Below, piece by piece: positions 1 to 7,826 of a DNA stretch of 64,000 nt (its first letter is position 1; every line of letters starts with the position of its first letter). This DNA comes from Rhodothermales bacterium (GTDB taxonomy: Bacteria > Bacteroidota > Rhodothermia > Rhodothermales > UBA10348): positions 62,001 through 126,000 of the forward strand of contig JAEPNP010000007.1 in assembly GCA_017643395.1 (NCBI GenBank), given 5' to 3'. A program made the position numbers and the translations under genes. The notes under the pieces are model-generated. The model was given only the letters and a program-made list of their open reading frames with translations. It did not search any database and was not told the DNA's origin.

Positions 1-769
1 GCGCATAGTGGGCATTGAGATACTCGGTCAGGCGACCTGGAGTGAGCGTTCCGCCTCCTGAAGCCCACATTGGTGGCCAGGGGTACGCACCGTGTGCGGC
101 GCCGGAAACCACGTTGTCAAGCGTCAGGAAGACCGGATCCGTACTGAACCCGCTGAAGGCCGTGATCCACTGCGACCCGGACCGCAGGTGCTGCGGCCCG
201 AAGTTCAACAGCAGGGGGCGTCCCTCGTGATGCACGTAGGCACCGCCGTCCACCCAGAGGTCTCGGACTGCGTCCATATCGCGCCTTGCCTGATCCACAG
301 CGGCCGAGCTGGCAATGCGACCCTGGGAGATCAGGTGGCCGAGCGTCTGATCCTCGTAGCAGACGGCGAACTCCAGTCCGGCCGCCGCGACCGCATCGTA
401 CAGGAGTTGAGCGGCGGTATGGATGGTGGGGTAGTCCCACAGGCTGCCGGTCCCGTACCAGTCGACGATGACCCCATCGATCCCGGCCACCTTCATCAGA
501 AGGGTGTGGTACTCGAGCACGTCCGGGTCTGAGGAGTCGTACGGACCGATCAGCGGGTAATGCCTGGAGGCAATCTCACGCCGCCCGTCCGAGCCGACCC
601 GATCCGGGTCAAAGTGGTTCATCGTCCAATGCCACCCCCAATACGTGCGATGGGGTTTGGCTTCGTACCAGGGCATGTAGTGTGCGAGAAACCGGGGCGA
701 ATCCTGGGCCTCGGCCCGGGCGCCGGCTCCAACCAGGACGCATGCAATGAGGATGCGGACGAAACGCAC
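1..769 (-). CDS. GH71/GH99-like glycoside hydrolase, secreted (partial, C-terminus off window)
   Basis: The reverse strand reads open from a GTG at 769 to the window edge (256 codons plus one base). The first ~22 residues (VRFVRILIACVLVGAGARAE) look like a signal peptide. 'AHYMPWYEAK', 'WGWHW', 'DPDVLEYH' and 'GIDGVIVDWYG' follow, a pattern typical of the GH71/GH99-like family of endo-acting alpha-glycan hydrolases. An in-frame TGA lies a few codons upstream of the GTG, so no longer start is possible. It is divergent from the amidase gene with only 33 bp between starts, so the two promoters must overlap. The substrate cannot be told from sequence. The catalytic C-terminal half may be missing. 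Confidence 0.72.
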   Translation of the reverse strand, partial: MRFVRILIACVLVGAGARAEAQDSPRFLAHYMPWYEAKPHRTYWGWHWTMNHFDPDRVGSDGRREIASRHYPLIGPYDSSDPDVLEYHTLLMKVAGIDGVIVDWYGTGSLWDYPTIHTAAQLLYDAVAAAGLEFAVCYEDQTLGHLISQGRIASSAAVDQARRDMDAVRDLWVDGGAYVHHEGRPLLLNFGPQHLRSGSQWITAFSGFSTDPVFLTLDNVVSGAAHGAYPWPPMWASGGGTLTPGRLTEYLNAHYA

Positions 770-802
770 GTATACTGTTCAATTCAGACGCCCCGGAATA
801 TC

Positions 803-1396
803 ATGAAAGCCCCCGTTTTCTGCCTCCTGCTCGCACTGGTCGGCACCGTTTCAGCTCAGGACCGGCCCATGGTGGCCATTGACGCCGGGCACGGCGGTGA
901 AGTGGCGGGCGTAGTGGTCGGAGAACGTCTGGAAAAAGATGTCGTGCTCGAGATGGCGTTCGTGGTGGCCGCCGAGTTCGTAGCCGCGGGATATGACGTG
1001 GTCTTTACCCGCACGACGGACGTGGATGTGCCCTGGCCCCGGCGCAGATCCATAGCAGAGGAAGCAGGAGCCGACTTCCTGGTCATGCTGCATGCCAATC
1101 GCAACGACGATCCGGCCGTGAACGGGGCGGAGGTCTACGCCAATACCGAGCAGGCCCACCAAAAAGCGTTCGCCGGAATGGTGGCAGAGAAGCTGACCAC
1201 GGTCGGCAAGGCCGAGTTGATGCACCGACCCTGGCCGTTCCTTCAGTCAGAAACGGTCGCCACGGCCATGATTGAGGTAGCGTTCATGAGCAACCCCGAA
1301 GATGCCCGAAAGCTGGAAAGTCGGGACTTTCAGCGCGCCGTGGGGCAGGCCATGGTGGATGCGGCGGAATTCGTACGAGAGCACGGCGAGCACTAG
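803..1396 (+). CDS. N-acetylmuramoyl-L-alanine amidase (Amidase_3 family)
   Basis: This 197-residue protein has a signal peptide (MKAPVFCLLLALVGTVSA). A compact Amidase_3 domain follows, which cleaves the amide bond between MurNAc and the stem peptide of peptidoglycan in the periplasm. Visible motifs are DAGHGG (zinc His), EKDVVLE (zinc Glu region), a 'MLHANRND' segment (second zinc His) and 'MIEVAFMSNPEDA' (catalytic Glu and the usual C-terminal motif). I chose the start at 803 because it begins the signal peptide; the frame is open further upstream but that part has no family resemblance. There is no SPOR or LysM targeting domain. Its stop shares the palindrome CTAG with the stop of the convergent hipT gene. 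Confidence 0.88.
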   Translation: MKAPVFCLLLALVGTVSAQDRPMVAIDAGHGGEVAGVVVGERLEKDVVLEMAFVVAAEFVAAGYDVVFTRTTDVDVPWPRRRSIAEEAGADFLVMLHANRNDDPAVNGAEVYANTEQAHQKAFAGMVAEKLTTVGKAELMHRPWPFLQSETVATAMIEVAFMSNPEDARKLESRDFQRAVGQAMVDAAEFVREHGEH

Positions 1397-2340
1397 CAGC
1401 CAGGGAGCTCGAGCCGCGCACGCCGTTCAGAGAGGACCTCTCGGTACGACTCTTTCTTTTCTTCCGACAGGAAGCACGCATCCAGCAGGCGATCCCATTC
1501 TGCCTGTGCATCGACGACCTCAGAAAGCACAAGGTCGGCTGACTTCGCATTGAGGCCGAGTCGCTCCCGCGCCAGGTTTGTGACGAAATGCTCACGTTTG
1601 AAGCGGGACTTTTTGCCTGCCATGGTCAGCGCCATCTCCTCGGTCGGTTCACGCAGCACAATCGTGGAGTTGAGCATGTCGTATACCGGCGAGAGTTTGA
1701 TGGTATTGGACGCGTCCGTGATGAGTGAGAAGTTCTTGATGTGCAGGTCCTCGTTGCCGGTCAGGAATGCGACCAGAATCATGCGATACAGGTGCGTCTT
1801 CTCCAGCAAGGGAAAGGTGCAGTAGTCGTTCACCACACCTATGACGCGCTCGATAGACGACTCGTACTTGGTGTCCCGACGCAGCCCGAGAAGCTGTCCG
1901 AAGTCTTCAGTAGGCACTTTCCGATTGCGGGCGATGCGGTCAAACCGGCGGATGACGTAGCAGAGCTCCTGCTCCCGCGTCCAGATCAGGCCATGCACGG
2001 GGACCTCCAGACCTGCTGCCTGGGCCATGCGCATGGTCACATCCTCGTTGGCCGGCACTTCGGGATAGTGGGGGCTGTCCGGCTTCAGGATGTACCGTCC
2101 TCCCGAATTGACCAGCTCAAAGCGCCCCGCGGAAACCTTCAGCACGGCGCTGACCTTCGGCTGCACCCCTCCGATGGACATCTTCCCGGATCGCGCGGTC
2201 GCTTCGAAGCGCAACTCTTCGTTGCTGAAGGGCAGGGGCTCGAGCGAGCGGAGCTTCGGAGAGAGTCGTTTCAGGCCTTGCCGGCTGTAGCGACCACGTT
2301 CGTCCTCAAGCGGCTGGTAGGAGAGGGGACACCGCATCAC
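1393..2340 (-). CDS. hipT: HipT-type serine/threonine kinase toxin (HipA C-terminal kinase)
   Basis: This 315-residue HipA-like kinase lacks the N-terminal subdomain of ordinary HipA, which is encoded separately by the upstream gene. The glycine-rich loop reads SGKMSIGGVQPK (residues 51-62), the catalytic loop GNEDLHIKNFSL, and the metal-binding motif SPVYDM. Family knowledge: HipA-type kinases phosphorylate aminoacyl-tRNA synthetases (GltX for HipA, TrpS for E. coli HipT) and cause growth arrest. The target here is unknown. It overlaps hipS by 4 bp (ATGA type). The loop Ser55 is the likely autophosphorylation site. The 'SIG' triplet differs from the 'SIS' I recall for E. coli O127 HipT. Confidence 0.85.
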   Translation of the reverse strand: MMRCPLSYQPLEDERGRYSRQGLKRLSPKLRSLEPLPFSNEELRFEATARSGKMSIGGVQPKVSAVLKVSAGRFELVNSGGRYILKPDSPHYPEVPANEDVTMRMAQAAGLEVPVHGLIWTREQELCYVIRRFDRIARNRKVPTEDFGQLLGLRRDTKYESSIERVIGVVNDYCTFPLLEKTHLYRMILVAFLTGNEDLHIKNFSLITDASNTIKLSPVYDMLNSTIVLREPTEEMALTMAGKKSRFKREHFVTNLARERLGLNAKSADLVLSEVVDAQAEWDRLLDACFLSEEKKESYREVLSERRARLELPGC

Positions 2341-2654
2341 GCTATCGGCTCGACGGTGACCGAACCGACCGTATCCCGACCTACAGACAGCAGCTGCCCC
2401 ATGAAATCCGTGGGGTCCAGTTTTTCCGCCCGAAGCAGCGCCTCAAGCTGCCAGCCCTCTGGAAGCAGGCCGTCAAAGAAGGGCGGAAAAGCGTCAAACC
2501 TGTACTCGGAGCGCGTTGTCGGCATGGTGAGCGACACAGGCGATCCGTCATATCCGTCGTCATAGACAAACACGTATGTCCCTGTGCCGGTCTCCTCGAG
2601 TACACCGGCCCGCCGGCCGTGAACCAAGACCGCCGCCCTTCTACGCGCACTCAT
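2337..2654 (-). CDS. hipS: HipS-type antitoxin (stand-alone HipA N-terminal subdomain)
   Basis: This 105-residue protein matches the HipA N-terminal subdomain: a short beta-rich part, then 'FDAFPPFFDGLLPEGWQLEALLR'-like sequence and 'DFMGQLLSVGRDTVGSV'. In tripartite HipBST systems this piece is a separate gene and serves as the antitoxin, a conserved tryptophan after LPEG blocking the kinase active site. Trp68 here (LPEGW) sits in the equivalent place. It overlaps both hipB (2651-2654) and hipT (2337-2340), so all three are probably translated in a coupled way from one mRNA. Confidence 0.83.
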   Translation of the reverse strand: MSARRRAAVLVHGRRAGVLEETGTGTYVFVYDDGYDGSPVSLTMPTTRSEYRFDAFPPFFDGLLPEGWQLEALLRAEKLDPTDFMGQLLSVGRDTVGSVTVEPIA

Positions 2655-2887
2655 TTCCCGGCTTCCTCTCGATAGGCGTGCATGAGCGGACTCTCGAAGC
2701 GCATCTGGATGTTCAGAGCATCCAGCAATTTGAGGATGGTGTCGAGGCGCGCGGTCTCCTTTCCGTGCTCAACCTCGTAGATGCTGGACTGGCTGAGTCC
2801 GGCAAGCAGGCCGAGTTCTCTTCTGGACAGCCCCGCTCTCTTCCGGTGAAAACGGATGACCGGGCCGGGATGCGTCGGAAGCTGCAT
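2651..2887 (-). CDS. hipB: HipB-like XRE-family repressor of the hipBST operon
   Basis: This 78-residue XRE-type helix-turn-helix protein reads 'VIRFHRKRAGLSRRELGLLAGLSQ', then 'SSIYEVEHGKE' and 'TILKLLDALNI', the classic lambda-repressor fold of HipB. I prefer ATG 2887 (MQLPTHPG). The frame is open up to a GTG at 2941, but that extension would run through an operator-like repeat at 2891-2910 and has no family similarity. No Shine-Dalgarno sequence is visible at either start. HipB normally binds operators in its own promoter and bridges to the HipS/HipT complex, so autoregulation is expected. Confidence 0.82.
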   Translation of the reverse strand: MQLPTHPGPVIRFHRKRAGLSRRELGLLAGLSQSSIYEVEHGKETARLDTILKLLDALNIQMRFESPLMHAYREEAGK

Positions 2888-2890
2888 GAG

Positions 2891-3127
2891 TTTATTGCGA
2901 TCGTGGCAAAGTGTGCTCTCGGTGTGCGGTTTGGCGACCACGAAAGCAGAAAGAATGCCGAATTAGTGGCGATCGCGATAAAAACGGGCAGTCTTATGCC
3001 AATGATCCCGGGCGGGGCAACAAAACTGGTCTTTTTTGCTCCGATAGCACTAAAAACGACTGCAATGGCACCAGGAACGCCTGCCAGGAGCGCAGCCAGG
3101 GCCTGTTTTGAGGCGATCGTGGCAAAA
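2891..3127 (-). promoter_or_regulatory. hipBST control region with four operator-like repeats
   Basis: Four related 20-25 bp elements precede hipB at 2891-2910, 2963-2982, 3032-3056 and 3106-3127. The shared core is GCGATCG (CGATAG in the third) flanked by T-rich sequence on one side and A-rich sequence on the other, for example TTTATTGCGATCGTGGCAAA at 2891. Centre-to-centre spacing is about 70-73 bp. The second copy is inverted relative to the first and fourth, which is compatible with near-palindromic operators. The layout suggests cooperative binding by HipB. No confident -10/-35 pair could be assigned. Confidence 0.6.
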
Positions 3128-3135
3128 TCCCAGCG

Positions 3136-5529
3136 CTAGAAGACATCACGCTTCTTCCGCAGCACAAACAACCCTTCCTGCAGGCTGGTTACGATCACAG
3201 TGCCGCTCTCGTAGAACGGGTAGGTGCTCCACGCGCCGCTGAATCCGGGCCCTTCCTGATACGGTGAGGTGTCAAAAAACCCGACTTCGACAGGGTTCTC
3301 CGGGTCGCCGATGTCCAGCACGTGCAGGCCGTATCGGTAGTTGGCCTGGTACGCAAAGCCGTCCTCGAGGTACAGGTTGTGCGCGCTCGCGGGCATCGAA
3401 CCCATGAACTCGTTGACCAGGACCGGGTCCTCGACATCCGACAGATCCCAGACCAGCGTACGGGTGGTCTCCACATTGCCGCGCACCACATCGGCCTCAT
3501 CATCCTGGTAGAAGTAGCGGTGATCATCCGTGAGCCAACCCTGGTGGATATAGGCAGCATCCGGGCTTGAGACGCGCGCCAACTCCCTGGGCGCGTCCTT
3601 GTCCGTCACATCCGTGATGGCAAAGTGGGCTCCGTTGGAGTTCAGGCACAGCTCCCGGCCTGTATAGCGGGTGTCGGGCCCCTGATACACCACGCATTGC
3701 GAATCGTGGGTGCCACGCTCGCCCACCGCGCATCCGGCAAACACAGGATTCAGAGGCTCACGAATGTCAATCATGTGCAGGCCGCCGCCGCACGACTCGC
3801 CTCCGCCGCGATTGCCGACCGCGTAGGCAAACCCGGTGTCTTCATTGATGACGATGTTGTGGGAGCTGGCAATGCCTTTGTAGTGAAAGTCGGGCTCGAA
3901 CAGCTCGGGGGGATCCTGCACATCCCGCAACCGGCGCAGATCGAATACCTGCATGCCGTGGTCGCCTGCTCCATCAGCGACGATATACGCGTACCCCCGG
4001 TAGGTCTTGATATCCCGCCACAACTGGGAGGGAGGCGTACCCCACGGCTTCGGCAAATCGCCGATCAACACCGGATTCGCCGGATCGGTGATGTCAATGA
4101 AGCTCGTGCCGTCATTGCGGCCCACCAGCGCGTATTCCCGACTCGTCTCAGGGTCCGTCCAGCCCCAGTTGTCGTTGGTGCGCACTCCGCGGGCGTGTTC
4201 GGGTGCACGCAGAATCGAGTTGGGCACAAACGACAGCAGATCGACATCCTCGCAGTCAAACGGACCGATCTTGCCGTCGGTACATTCGCGCTCCTCGCCG
4301 ACGATGGCCCCAATGGCATCCGGGGGACTGACCAGCATCTGCCCGTCACTCCACCCGCCGCCAGAGCGCTCGTACACATGCACCGATCCTGACTGGTGGT
4401 GCATCCCCGGCGCCATCGCAATCAACAGGTCGTCATGGGCGATGAGGTGTCTGCCGAATTCATCCCGCTCCACGGTGGTAGCGAGGGTGAGCACCGAACG
4501 GGCGCTACTCGACAGAGCCTGGTAGCGATACACGCGTCCCGTATCGTTGTCCACGGCATTCGGCACGCCTACCCAAAGGTCAGTCCCAGCCAGGGCGATA
4601 CCCGCTCCGAGGCGGCTTCCGTCCCGCACGGAGGGGTGTGAGAAGCGTACAACCTGCTCCCAGCCGTTGTGGGTCGAGGCAAACAGGTGGACTACACCTC
4701 GACTGTCGGTGGTGCCCGGCGCGCCCACTGCGACCAGATCACCCGACCAGGCCATTGAGGCTCCGAATTCCGATGCGGTTCGCGCCTCGACGGGCAGCGA
4801 ACCGGTCTCGGTCCACGCACCGTCTTCCAGCCGGAATTCGACCACTCGGCCGGCGCGGTCCGCGTCCGGGGCGTTCCAGCCCGGCGCGGCTACCAGAGCC
4901 CGGCCGTCCGTGAGCAGGATAGACTTGCCGAAGCCGTCCGCGGGCGTGCCGCCGCTGGCCTGAAGCTCCGCTGCGTGTGACCAGTTGCCGTCTGCCTGGC
5001 GGCGGTAGACCTGCACGGTCCCTGGTTCCGGCTCAGCCTGCTGCTGCCTTGCGCGACGCCCGGTCGAAGGCGCGGCGCCCGGAGCCCCGATAAAAAGCCA
5101 GTCGCCCTGTGCGGCCAGGGTGAGGCCGAAGTCCGTGCCACAATAGCCGTACTGACTGCACCCCGGGTCGATACCCGCCGTGCCGGGTCCGTCAAGCACC
5201 CCGGCATGTGACCAGGAGGTCCCATCGTTCGAAAAGATGTGCAGGGGACCGCTGCGCTGACCGACAAACAGGGTTGAGCCGGTGCGTGCGAGGGCCGAGC
5301 CAAATCCGTCCGCTCTGCTGGCGTTCGGGGCGGTCAGCCGCTGGGCGAGTGCCCACGAGTCGGTACCGCGCTCATAGACGTACACCGAGCCCTCCCGGAA
5401 CGTGGTGTTCGGCTCACCAATGATGATCTGCCCATCGCCCACCTCCACGGCCACACCAAAAGAGCCGCTCTGGGCCAGGGATTCCAGAGCGAGGAACGGG
5501 AGAACAAGCAGGCAAAAGAGGCAGCGCAT
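3136..5529 (-). CDS. Choice-of-anchor B family secreted protein with FG-GAP-like propeller
   Basis: This 797-residue protein starts with a signal peptide (MRCLFCLLVLPFLALESLAQ). The first ~400 residues contain integrin-alpha/FG-GAP-like blades ('DGFGSALARTGSTLFVG', 'EFGASMAWSGDLVAVGAPG'). The rest is the choice-of-anchor B region, a probable LVIVD-type propeller with 'NWGWTDPETSREYALVGRNDGTSFIDITDPANP', 'AYIVADGAGDHG' and 'ASSHNIVINEDTGFAYAVGN'. It ends in 'EGLFVLRKKRDVF' with no T9SS sorting domain visible. Family members are predicted surface or periplasmic proteins of unknown function. A paralogue lies at 35360-37717. The gene ends 9 bp from the fourth hip operator-like repeat. Confidence 0.82.
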   Translation of the reverse strand: MRCLFCLLVLPFLALESLAQSGSFGVAVEVGDGQIIIGEPNTTFREGSVYVYERGTDSWALAQRLTAPNASRADGFGSALARTGSTLFVGQRSGPLHIFSNDGTSWSHAGVLDGPGTAGIDPGCSQYGYCGTDFGLTLAAQGDWLFIGAPGAAPSTGRRARQQQAEPEPGTVQVYRRQADGNWSHAAELQASGGTPADGFGKSILLTDGRALVAAPGWNAPDADRAGRVVEFRLEDGAWTETGSLPVEARTASEFGASMAWSGDLVAVGAPGTTDSRGVVHLFASTHNGWEQVVRFSHPSVRDGSRLGAGIALAGTDLWVGVPNAVDNDTGRVYRYQALSSSARSVLTLATTVERDEFGRHLIAHDDLLIAMAPGMHHQSGSVHVYERSGGGWSDGQMLVSPPDAIGAIVGEERECTDGKIGPFDCEDVDLLSFVPNSILRAPEHARGVRTNDNWGWTDPETSREYALVGRNDGTSFIDITDPANPVLIGDLPKPWGTPPSQLWRDIKTYRGYAYIVADGAGDHGMQVFDLRRLRDVQDPPELFEPDFHYKGIASSHNIVINEDTGFAYAVGNRGGGESCGGGLHMIDIREPLNPVFAGCAVGERGTHDSQCVVYQGPDTRYTGRELCLNSNGAHFAITDVTDKDAPRELARVSSPDAAYIHQGWLTDDHRYFYQDDEADVVRGNVETTRTLVWDLSDVEDPVLVNEFMGSMPASAHNLYLEDGFAYQANYRYGLHVLDIGDPENPVEVGFFDTSPYQEGPGFSGAWSTYPFYESGTVIVTSLQEGLFVLRKKRDVF

Positions 5530-5588
5530 GGCGGTGTCGGGTGTGCTTGAAGCAACATACGCGGCATCACCTGATGCGACCAGCGATG

Positions 5589-7673
5589 CTAGTAGTCCAC
5601 CAGCATCACCTCATCGTCGCTGCGCTCAACGCGGGCGAATACGATGGATCGACCGTCGGGGGACAGGGTGATGGCCGGCCCTGCGCCCGACAGCCTCTTT
5701 TCCGGCCGATAAAGATCCCGGACGGCGGCTCCGCGCTGCACCGCAATGGCTCCGGACTGCCGAACGAAGATCAGGGAATCGCCCACGGGCGCCCAGCTTC
5801 CCCAATGCCAGGGCCGGATGTCTGTCGTGATGCGTTCTGCGGATCCGCCGGACCGCGGCATCCGCCAGATCCCGGTGGAATCAATCCGGGAGAACCAGAT
5901 CCAGTCCCCAAGCTCCCACGCGTCAAATCCCCCGTCCCGTGTGATTTGACGGGGTGAGCCGCCGGAGACGGGCATGCGCCAGACTTCCCATCGGCCGGTT
6001 CGGTTCGACGCGAAATACAGACGGGATCCGTCGGGCGAATATCTGGGGTTTACCTCGTCGGCGGGGTGGCTGGTGAGGCGGCTCGGATTTCGGCCGTCGG
6101 CGGGGACCTGCCACAGGTCCGCGTGGCCTTCGGTACTGGCGTCGAAGACAATCCGGGAGGCGTCTGGCGACCAGCGAGGCGCGCCGATTGGTGCGCCGTC
6201 GAACGCCGTATGCTGTATCAGCTCCTGGCCCGAGGGGTGCCCACTCCATATTTCGTACTGACCCGACCGTCGTGAGGCGAAGGCGATTCGATGCCCGTCG
6301 GGGGAGTACGCCGGTGCGATGTCCTCTCTGCTTGAGTAGAGCACCGGGCTGGGTCCGAGGCCGAGGGAATCGAGCGAAATCTGCCAGAGGTCGCTCTCGT
6401 CCCTCAGGGAACGATACAGGAATCGCCCGGCGCCTCGCGCGTGGTGCAACCGGCCCATGCCGTGGTCAAAGTGCGCCAGTCTGGTGGGGGCATCTCCGCC
6501 CGCGGTGACCCGCCACAGGCGGTAGCGCCCCTCTCGATTGGAGGTTATCAGCAGCGATCGGCCATCCGGAAGCCAGGTGACGCCTTGAACATGGGAAGCG
6601 GAGTCAAATGTCAATCGGGTCAGCTCAGAGCCGTCCGCTGAGACCGTGAACAGATCGGCTCCTCCGGCGGGTCTGAACCGCCTGAAGGCGATCCTGGAGC
6701 CGTCGGGGGAGAAATGCGGGTCCACATCGCCACGGCCCGTCGTGGGCGGCGGGAGCAATGGGCGGTGCACTCCAGTGCCCACATCCACGAGCCCCAACTG
6801 CGCTGGTTGTGCGGGAGTGGGCCGCCCGGTCATGACCAGAGTGCTGCCATCCGGCGACCAATCCAGTGCGGCAATGCCGTTCGGGCAGGAGCCGATGCGC
6901 AGGCGTTGACCGCCGATGAGGGGCTTGCGGTAGAGGCCACATTCGCCGCGCACAGTGTCGGCAGCCGCGAAGGCCAGGCTGGCTCCGTCAGGCGACCAGG
7001 CCGGCAGCCCGGCGGGGCCGGGGCCGTCAGTAAACCTCACCGCGTTTGGCTCGCCGATCAGTTGCACATAGACATCGATCGCGTCGCGATCCGGCGTCCT
7101 CCAGGCAAAGGCGACGTGCCTGCCGTCCGGGGAGAGGACGGCTCCGTGCTCCTCTCCGGAGAGGGTGAGCAGGGGACGGGCCTCCAGCAGGTCTGTCGGA
7201 AGCGTGCCCGTTGCTCGCGGCCAGATCGCGATCACAATGAGGGTGAGTGCGATCAGCGACGCCCCACCGGCCAGTCCCCAGGAAAAGGCTCCGGCCCCGA
7301 CCGTCGAGGGGGGATTCTGCACGAGGGTCAGCAGTCTGGGGCCCTCGTCGTGCCTAACCGGTGCGATCAGGCGGTAGCCGGACTTGCTGATGGTTTCGAT
7401 GTAGCTCGGGTTCTGCCAGTCGTCCCCCAGAAGCTTCCGGAGTCGGGCAATGGCACTGGAGATCGTGTTTTCGCTGACCACCACATCGCGCCAGACCTGG
7501 TCGAGCAACTCCTCTCTGCGCACCACCTGACCGGGTGTCTCCGACAGGCAGAGCAGCACCTGGGTCAGTCGCGGGTCCAATTGGCGCACGGTGCCGGGAC
7601 GACTTATCCGGTTGAGCGAGGGCTCGACAAGCCAGGCGCCGAGTCGAAACCTGTGGGGAAGTGGGCTCTCCAT
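5589..7673 (-). CDS. Membrane-tethered winged-helix regulator with TolB-like propeller
   Basis: This 694-residue protein begins with an OmpR/CadC-type winged-helix domain (residues ~5-105; 'LDPRLTQVLLCLSETPGQVVRREELLDQVW', 'ENTISSAIARLRKLLGDD', 'YIETISKSGYRLIAPV'). A single membrane helix lies at ~133-151. About 530 periplasmic residues follow, built of PD40/TolB-type blades ('FSPDGSRIAFRRF', 'YSPDGHRIAFASRRSGQYEIW', 'WSPDASRIVFDAS'). The order resembles CadC: cytoplasmic DNA binding, periplasmic sensing. No receiver domain is present. It is divergent from the lipoprotein gene at 7827, a possible target. Confidence 0.85.
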   Translation of the reverse strand: MESPLPHRFRLGAWLVEPSLNRISRPGTVRQLDPRLTQVLLCLSETPGQVVRREELLDQVWRDVVVSENTISSAIARLRKLLGDDWQNPSYIETISKSGYRLIAPVRHDEGPRLLTLVQNPPSTVGAGAFSWGLAGGASLIALTLIVIAIWPRATGTLPTDLLEARPLLTLSGEEHGAVLSPDGRHVAFAWRTPDRDAIDVYVQLIGEPNAVRFTDGPGPAGLPAWSPDGASLAFAAADTVRGECGLYRKPLIGGQRLRIGSCPNGIAALDWSPDGSTLVMTGRPTPAQPAQLGLVDVGTGVHRPLLPPPTTGRGDVDPHFSPDGSRIAFRRFRPAGGADLFTVSADGSELTRLTFDSASHVQGVTWLPDGRSLLITSNREGRYRLWRVTAGGDAPTRLAHFDHGMGRLHHARGAGRFLYRSLRDESDLWQISLDSLGLGPSPVLYSSREDIAPAYSPDGHRIAFASRRSGQYEIWSGHPSGQELIQHTAFDGAPIGAPRWSPDASRIVFDASTEGHADLWQVPADGRNPSRLTSHPADEVNPRYSPDGSRLYFASNRTGRWEVWRMPVSGGSPRQITRDGGFDAWELGDWIWFSRIDSTGIWRMPRSGGSAERITTDIRPWHWGSWAPVGDSLIFVRQSGAIAVQRGAAVRDLYRPEKRLSGAGPAITLSPDGRSIVFARVERSDDEVMLVDY

Positions 7674-7826
7674 GTGAGGTCAGCATACCGGCCCAGTCCC
7701 GGAAAAGGTGCGTGATCACCGGACTCGCGCACTTTCCCACCAGAATGCCACCTTCTTGCCACGCCTGCACCACGGACACCACACCGCTCCGGGCGTCCTT
7801 GTGCTCCGGACAAATCACCTGATTCG
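7674..7826. promoter_or_regulatory. Divergent promoter region between winged-helix/TolB regulator and lipoprotein gene
   Basis: A 153-bp gap separates two outward-facing starts (7673 on the minus strand, 7827 on the plus strand) and must hold both promoters. No unambiguous promoter hexamers or long inverted repeat were seen. Because CadC-type regulators often control adjacent divergent genes, this is the first place to look for the regulator's binding site; that link is inference. Confidence 0.4.
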
